NCBI GenBank assembly: GCA_958295735.1
Contig: OY282369.1
Coordinates: 2,020,983 to 2,084,982 of the forward strand
Reading direction: 5' to 3'
Source: an uncultured Candidatus Cenarchaeum sp.
GTDB taxonomy: Archaea > Thermoproteota > Nitrososphaeria > Nitrososphaerales > Nitrosopumilaceae
Length of the DNA: 64,000 nucleotides
Below are positions 52,801 through 61,800 of the stretch, piece by piece; position 1 is the stretch's first letter; each line of letters starts with the position of its first letter. The notes under the pieces were generated by a model. It searched no databases. It had not been told where the DNA came from and saw only the letters and a list, made by a program, of their open reading frames with translations. The position numbers and the translations under genes were made by a program.

Positions 52801-55800
52801 GGCCCGGTCCTCCGCTTTGCCGACGGTAGCGCGACCGCGCCCGCCGCCACCGACGCCAGCACCATGTCGATCGCTTTCACCTACACCGTGCTGGAGGGCG
52901 CGATCGACCAGGCGAACTTGGTGCCGGCGGCCATTGACGATGGCTCCATAGTCTCGGCCTCTAACTATACGATCGCCGCATCCCTCGCGCTCCCGCCCGT
53001 CGACCCCATCCCGATAGACTCGGTCCGCCCGCACATGGCCTCGGCTCCGGAAATCAACGGCGGCAACCTCACGCTCAACCTCGATGCCCCGGCCGGCGTG
53101 GCTGACATTTCAAAGATAGTGGTAGCCGGCGTCCCGCTCTCGTCAGACAATGCCTATTCGCAGGGAAACACGGTCACGATAACGCTGCCCGCAGACGCGG
53201 CCGAGGCGGCGGCGGCCTCGGAGCGCCAGCCGGCCGTCCGCCTCATGCCGGGCGCCCTTGCCGACGCGGCGGGCAACGAAAACCTCGGCCACGATCTGCG
53301 CGTCGGCGCGTGCGACGTGGATTCGAAATCCTGCACGTTCCACGTTACGGATTCCATGTACATGCCCGAGGTGCTCGGCAGCATGATCAGCGAGGATACC
53401 GCGACGGGCCGCCTGTACGTGGCCACCGTCCCCCACTATTCGTTCCAGGAGAACCAGTCCACAATACGCATCTACGACGCGGACCGCACCCTGCTGGACA
53501 CCCTCACGCTGGACGACGCAAGGGTGGCCGCCATGGACATAAACCACGCAACGCGCGAACTGCACGTGGTAACCACCACCAATCCTGAGGCCCACCGCTC
53601 GTATCTCGGCCTCTCTAGCAACGCTCCGCCCGACGGCCACTTCAGCGACCGCATCAGGGAGCAGGTGCCCCCGATCGCCGAGGCCGCACTCGCCTCCTAC
53701 GCAATAGGGCAGGACGGCCGCCTCACAAGCGCGGGCGCCCCCGTCTCCTTGGCCTACGAGTACGCGGGCGGAACCGCCGGCAATGTCGCGTTCGCAAAAC
53801 TGGATGTCAGGGACATCGCCGTCGACCACGTCAACGATCGCGTGTACGTGGCCGGCACTTGGGGGGATGCGGCCGGCCCTATCGACTTGGGCAACGACTG
53901 GAAGGGATTCGCCCCGATCTTGGTGGTTGATACGGGCGACTCGCACTCCATGCTTCCCATAGATTTCGATCCCGCAGACGGCTGGAACCCGTTCAGCCAT
54001 TCCGTGGGGGCCAGCGCCATAGAGATCGATGCCCACGCGAACACGGCGTACGTGGTCTCGAGACAGCACGACAGCGGCGGCGGCTTCAACCACGGCGTGT
54101 ACGCGCTCAACTTTTCAAGCAATGCCGCCGGCGAATTTACCCAGAACTACACCTACTTGGGAGGCACCCACGTGTGGTCGCACCCCGACAGCACGGCCAT
54201 ACTGGGCAACCTGACTGCCGTGCAGGCCATTGACGTGGCCAAATACGGCCAAAAACTCTTCGTCACCTTCGGCAACGGCTCCCTGTACCGCCTTGCCCTT
54301 GACGACGACGGCATTCCCACCGCGCCGGTCCTCATGGGCTACGCGGGCAACCCTTGGGACGGCGGGGACCTCGGTTCATCCAACCTGCACTGGAACGGCG
54401 GCCACAACGCCATAGAGGTCGACGAAAACCGCGGACTGCTGTACGCGCTGGCCGACGTATGGCACGCTACCGAGCTGCGCGTATTCAACGCCTCGAACGA
54501 CGTCGTCCCCTTGCTTTCCTCCTCGAACATCGGCGGCGAGACGCGCGACGGCAACATGGAGGTAAGCGGCCGCACCGGCGGCACCGTGTACCTGTCGCGC
54601 GACTTCGTCCCCCACGTCATGGTGGTGGAGCCGCAGGCCATCACCGATCTACAAAAGATGATAGACGATGCCTCCGAATACGCGACAGTCGCCATACCCG
54701 ACGGCACCTACCGCGACACCGTGCTCACGGTGTCTGAACCGCTCTCAATAAAATCGGCGGGCGCGACGTTCGCCGGCAACTCGAGGCTGGAGATAATAGC
54801 GGACAACGTTGCGGTGAGCGGCCTCGCGTTCGAGGGCATGTGCCTGCCGGGATACCCGGCCGGCGCCGTCAGCATAGTGAACGCCCGCACCGCGGCCGGC
54901 CAGGACCCCGTGGGCATCGACGACGGCACCTTCGGCGCAAAGCGCGTGAACGTCACGATAAGCGAGATCTCGGTATCGGACACGTGCAACGCCGGCGTGC
55001 AGCTGGTCGGCAGGGACGGCCTCGCCGATTCCGCCGTCGCCGACAGCGTGTTCTCCGGCATCGGCCTCAAGATCCCCCGCGACCACTCGGAACCCGCCGA
55101 CATCGTAGCCGTCGAGGAGTATTCCGCCATGCACGGCGCCATCGGCCTGGCGTTCCACTGGACGCAGCAGCCGGTCACCGGGACCGACATAACGAACAAC
55201 GACATAAGCGGCAGTAGCGCGGCCGGAATCCGCGTAATGAAGCCCGACGGCGTGACCATATCGGGCAACACCATACGCGACACTGCGGACAGCGCCATCG
55301 GGCTCGTCCACATCTCAAAGAACACGAGCATCACGAACAACACGATGGTAAACGCCAACAACCAGCCCAACTTTGACTACATGGACCACATAAACGGCAG
55401 CGACGATCCCGCGTACTATCACAAGCAGCAACTGTATACGGATCCCGGTGGCGACCATGACTATATTGGCTGGCGGGCCAACTACGCCCCGTACGATGGC
55501 CTCCCCGCGTTGGACGCGGCCATCAAGGTCTGGGCCCGCGCCGCTACCGCGGACGTCAACATCACCTACAACCGCATCGCGGGAGGCAGCGGCGGCATTG
55601 CAGTCTGCGCCGGCGTCTGCGCCGTCGAGACCGACGGCGCCATACATTCCGGAAACCGCAACATAGTGGATAATTCCACCGACATCTCCTCCGCGCTCAA
55701 CGTCACCGGGAACACCATATTCGGAACCGTCGGCGGCGCCCCGTTCGCCAACGACGCATCGGGAACCATAACGGTAATGGGTGGCAGCGTACTGGCGAAC

Positions 55801-58800
55801 GGATCGAACAGGGGCGGCATCGCGCTGGAGGGGGTGTCGATGGTGGCGGTCAACGCCGTGGCGGTGTCCCCCGCGGCGACGGCCGAGGAACCTCACGGGA
55901 TCGGCGACACCATTATGATAACGGTCACCTTCAACGGTGACGTAAACGTGGAAGGCGACCCGGTTCTCCGCTTTGACGACGGCGGCGTGGCCCCGTTCGT
56001 CAGCGCCGGCGCCGACTCGATCACGTTCACCTACACCGTGCTGGAGGGCGCGCCCGGCCAGGCGGACCTGGCGACGGCCACAATCGCAGGCGGCTCCATA
56101 GTCTCGGCCTCGAACCCCTCGAGCGCCGCATCCCGCGCGATCCCGCCCGACGTCGTTCCCATCCCGATAGACTCCGTCCGCCCGCACATGGCCTCGGCTC
56201 CTGAAATCAACGGCGGTAGCCTCACGCTCAACCTTGATGCCCCGGCCGCCGTGGCGGACGTCACAAAGATCGCCGTGGCCGGCGTCCAGCTTGCCGCGGG
56301 CACAGTTGCCGACATGCAGGGCAGCACGGTCACGATAACGCTGCCCGCAGACGCGGCCGCGGCCGCGGCGGCCTCGGAACGCCAGCCGGCCGTCCGCCTC
56401 ATGCAGGGCGCCCTTGCCGACGCGGCGGACAACGAAAACCACGCCCATTCGCTGCGCGTCGGCGCGTGCGACGTGGATTCGAAATCCTGCACGTTCCACG
56501 TTACGGATTCCATGCACATGCCAGAGGTGCTCGGCAGGTTCATCAGCGAGGACTATGCGACGGGCCGCCTGTACGTGGCCACCGTCCCCCACTATTCGTT
56601 CCAAGACAGCGTGTCCACCGTGCGCGTGTACGACACCGACCGCTCCCACATACAGACAGTCACTCTGGCGAACGCCAACATAACGGCCATGGACATAAAC
56701 CACGTGTCGCGCGAGCTGCATCTGGTGGCCGCGACCGACCAGGAGCCCCACCACTCGCAGCTTGACCCCAGGACGCCCCTGATCGCCACCTCCAGCCTGA
56801 TCTCGTACGACATTGCCGCTGACGGCTCCCTCGCGGATGCCAAGTCCGTCCCGCTGGAGCACGCGTACGGAGACGACACCGATGCGGCGATCGAGGTGCC
56901 AAAGCTGGACGTCAGGGACATCGCCACCGACCACGTCAACGACCGCGTGTACGTGGCGGGCGTCTGGGGCGAGGCCGGCTCCGATCCGGCCGACGCTTGG
57001 AAAGGGTTCGCCCCAGTCATGGTGGTCAACACGGCAGGCGACGACCATGCCATGTACCCGATATCGTTCAACGGCACAGAGGGCTGGAACCCGTTCAACC
57101 ATTCCGTGGGAGCCACCGCCATCGAGCTTGACATCCCCAGTAGCATCGCGTACGTGGCCGCCAGGCAACACAACGGGCAGGGCCTCGCCGACTACGGCGT
57201 GTACGCGCTAAGCTTTTCAGGCAGCGACGGGGGCTTTACGCAAGAGTACGCCGTCCTGGGGGGCTACGACACGTACCCGGGCCATTCCGCCGACACCGCC
57301 ATACCGGACATCCAGTCGTTCGCGCAGGCGTACGACATTGCCAAATACGGGGACGCGGTATTCGTCAGCTTCCTCAACGGCTCGCTTGCCCGCATCGCCT
57401 TGGACGGCGACGGCATCCCCGCAGGGTCCGCGCTCATCGGCCACGAGGGCCACGGCGACCCGCGCAACCTGTTCAGCGGCGGGGTCCCCATCGCGGTCGA
57501 CGAGAACCGCGGCCTCCTTTACGCGCTGAGCGACGTGTGGCACGTGCCGGAGCTGCGCGTGCTTGACGCCTCCGACCCCGGCCTTCCGGTTCTCTCCGCC
57601 TCGAGCATCGGCGCCGAGAATTCCAAGTCCGACTTGGAGGTGAGCTCTAGGCTCGGAGGCACGGTATACCTGTCGCGCAACTGGGTCCCCCACGTCATGG
57701 TGGTGGAGCCGCAGGCCCCCACCAATCTCCAAGGAATGCTGGACGTTGCCGCCTCCGGCGGCACGGTCGCCATACCGGACGGCGCTTACCGCGACACGAT
57801 TCTTACCATCGCAAAGCCGCTTACCGTGGAATCGGCGGGCGCGACGTTCACCGGCAACTCGAGGCTGGAGATCATAGCGGACGACGTTACGGTGAGCGGC
57901 CTCTCGTTCGAGGGCATGTGCCTGCCGGGATACCCGTACGGCGCCGTAAGCATACTCAACGGCCGCACCGCCGCCGGCCCGGTCCCCGGCAATGACGGGA
58001 TCGGCAACGCGCAGCGCCAGAACGTCACGATAAGCGGCATTTCGGTCTCGGACACGTGCAACGCCGGCGTGCAGCTGGTCGGCAAGGACGGCCTCGCCGG
58101 CTCCGCCGTATCGGGCAACACGTTCGCCGGAATCGGCCTGAAGAACCCGCCCGGCCGCGACGCGCCGGCCGACATCGTGGCCGTTGACGAGTATTCCGCC
58201 ATGCACGGCGCCATCGGCCTGTCGTTCCACCCGACCGCCCAAGAGGCGGTCACCGGCACCACCATAACGGACAACACCATAAGCGGCAGCAGCGCGGCCG
58301 GAATCCGTGTAATGAAGCCCGACGGCGTGACCATATCGGGCAACACCATACGCGACACGGCGGACAGCGCCATCGGCCTCGCCGGTACCGCAAAGAACGC
58401 GACCATCTCGGGCAACGTCGCGGTCAACGCCAACAACCAGCCGGACTTTGACTACCTGGACCACATACAGGGCAGCGGCGATGCCGCGCACTACCACCAG
58501 GCGGTGCCGACGAACAAGTGGAGGGCACAATATGTCCCGTATGCCGGCGGCCTCCCCGCGCCGGACGCGGCCATCAAGGTCTGGGCCAAAGCCGATGCCG
58601 GGAACATCACCATACGGGACAACCGCATCGCGGGCGGCAGCGGCGGCCTCGTCGTCTGCGCCGGCCTCTGCGCCGTCGAGACCGACGGAGCCATACATTC
58701 CGGCGCCCGCGACATCGTAGACGCATCCAACGACGTCACTGCCGCATTCGCCATACGCGACAACACCATGTACGAAGACGTCGGCGGCGTCCACGTCAAC

Positions 58801-61800
58801 TACCTGGCCACCGGCAACCTGAACGCCTCCGGCAACACGCTTCCCCCGTCCGCCAACCTGAACGGCACCGACCCCGTCAACGCCAGCACCTCAAAGGCGG
58901 GCGTGGTAGGCATCGTGCTTGCCGACGAGGAGCCTCCCGCTTCCGGCTACAGGATCGGCGAGATGGTGGGCATCAACATCACCTTCAACGTCCCGGTGAC
59001 GGTGATTCCTGACCCCGGCGACCTGTTGGGGCTGCCGTACCTTGAGTTCTCCAACGGCGAGACGGCCACGTTTGCGGCCGGCTACAATACCATGTTCTTA
59101 ACATTCACCCACACGGTCGCGCCGGGCATGATTCCTGACTATGCCACCGCCATGCTGGTCCTCAACGGCAGCAAGATAGTCGACAGCGCGAACCACGCGC
59201 AGCAGGCCGGCACCCAGCTGCCTCCCGCGGGCTCGCCAGGGCTCGCCGAGCTGTCGAACGTCGAGTTCAACACGGCCGTGCTGTCCGTGCGCGCCGATCC
59301 GGCGATCTCCGCGGCGGCCGGGACGCTCTCGCTGTACTTTAGCAGCACCATCGACGTCGCCGCGATGGATCTCACCCTCATATCGGTAGACGGCATGAGC
59401 ATCTCGGGAGCCGTGCCGCCCCCCCACGACACCGACTCGCCAGTCATCAAGCTGCCCGCTTCCGTGGCGGAATCGCTGCCGCAGAATGCGACTACCGCGC
59501 AGGTGGCCATCCTGACGGCCGCCGTCGCAGACCGCGACTCGGGCATCACCCTGCCGGAGGACTACGACGGAACGGCGCGCATCATACGGGAATACGCCGT
59601 GCACGCCAGCTGCGACGAGCCGGCTGACGACTGCCTGTACGCCATAAGCGGCATCGTGCCACTGCAGCAGAACGGCCCGGCCGCGGCGCTGGCACGCGCC
59701 AACCCCAACGACGGCCTCCTCTACGTCGCGGGCGCCGGCTCCCTCGCCATATACGACGCGGCCAACGCCACGAACGTCGTCCCCGTCGACCTCGCCTCGT
59801 ACGGCAGTCCGGCCATACACGACATCCAGATAAACGAGGCCACCAACACGGCCTACGTCGCCGTCTCCCACGGCCCAGCGGGCTCGAGGGCGGCCGCGCT
59901 ACTCCAGGTGGATCCCGTCGCGCCCCACGCGGTAACCGACAGCACGCCCGTGAACTACACCGCCGCCGCCACCGCGACCGCAAACGCCACCACGATCACG
60001 TCCGTAACCCCGAGCCGCCTCGCGATAGACCCGCACGGCGACAGGGCGTACCTGGCCGTCTCCGCCCCGTCCGGCGGCCCCGTACTCTCGTACGACATCG
60101 CGTCCGGCGCCCCCAACGCCCCGACCCGGGCCGCGGGAGCCTATCCCGCGCAGGCCCGCGATGCCACGGCCTTGGCCGCATCCGCGAACGCCACCGACGG
60201 CATCATGTACGCGGCGGCCGCGGACGGCCTGCACGTGCTGGCCTTCTCGGAGGCCACCGCCAACTACACCGTGCAGCAGACCCTCCCCGCGGCCGGCGCC
60301 GCCTTGGACATGGAAGCGGCCCCGGGCTCGCTGTACGTCCTGCACGCGAACGGCACGCTGGCCTCGTACTCCGTTGAACACGACAGCTCGGCCGATGCAA
60401 CCGCGCTGGAGCTCCGCTCCATAATGGACGGGCAGCTGTCCGGCTGGGATTCCGGCGAGCGGCACGCCCAGCAGATCGAGCTCGACGCGGCCAACTCCCG
60501 CCTGTACGCCGCGAGCCACGCCTCCGTGTCCGTGTACAACGCGACCGGCGCCGGCGAGGAGGGGCGCCTCTCCGTAGTTTCGCTGCGGGAAGGCGCCCAG
60601 CCCCTGGACCTCGCGATATCCCCAGACGGCTCCACCGCCCTGGTGGTCCCGTCGGATGCCGCCCACCTGCTCCAGATCCGCCCCATGCCAAAGTCCGCGA
60701 TCCACACGGCAATCGATGCCGCGCCGTCCGGCGGCGCCGTGCTGCTCCCCGCCGGCACGTACGACGACATCGGGGCCGTAATACTGGACCGCCCTATGGC
60801 CCTGAACGGCAGCGGCGCCGTGACGCTCCGGGGCGACTCGCACGTGCGCGCGTACGCGGCAGGGGGCGCGCTTTCCATCGCCGGCATCGCGTTCTCGGGC
60901 ACGGCCTGCTCGCAGGGCAACCCGGAGGGCAGCGCGGTAGCGATCTTCTCCGCCGGCGCCGCCTCCATATCGGGCAGCACGTTCGAGAACACCTGCGGGG
61001 ACGCCGTCGCCGTCTCCGCCCCCGCGGGCCTGGACAGCCTCGCCGCGACTGGCAACACCTTCACGGACATCGGAATCCCCGCCGACGGCTCGGCCCCCGA
61101 GCGGCGCGCCGCCGCCGTTAGCGTTGGGGGCTCCCACGACTCGGAGGGCCAGCTCGCGGCCGGCACCATATCGTCCAACTACGTGTTCGGCACCAGCTAC
61201 GCCGGCGTGCAGCTCGCCGGCGCCTCCGCCGTCGACGTGTCCGGCAACTACGTCGAGGACACGCCGGGCCCGGCCGTGCTCGTATACCAGACCGCCTCCG
61301 ACGTCACGATACGCGGAAACACCATAGTGCGCGCCGACTCGGAGCCCGACATGGACTATTTGGCCGGCGTGAGCGGCAGCGGCTCGGCCTCGTTCTACGA
61401 GTCCGGCCCGCCGCCCGAGGCGGCCATCGCGGTATGGGCCGGCGCCGACGGCATCCGCGCCACCCTGAACCGCGTATACGAGAGCGGCCCCGGCGGGGCC
61501 TTCCTCGTCTGCGAGGGCGCGTGCCACGCGGGGACGGACGGCTCGGCCGCGTCCACGGCGGGCGGCCCGCACACGATAACGACCGCAATATCGTTCAACC
61601 ACAACGTGCTCCACGGCGCCAACTCGAACATCGCGAACCTGGCAGGCGGCATGCTCAGCGCGCGCAACAACTTCTTCCCGGGCCACGCCGATCAGGCGGC
61701 CACGTACGTCAACGACAGGGAAAAGGTGGACTACGTGCCCGCATTCGACGGACCGGGCCCCGTGAAGATCGGCCTCCTGACCCTGCCCCTCGACGCGCCG

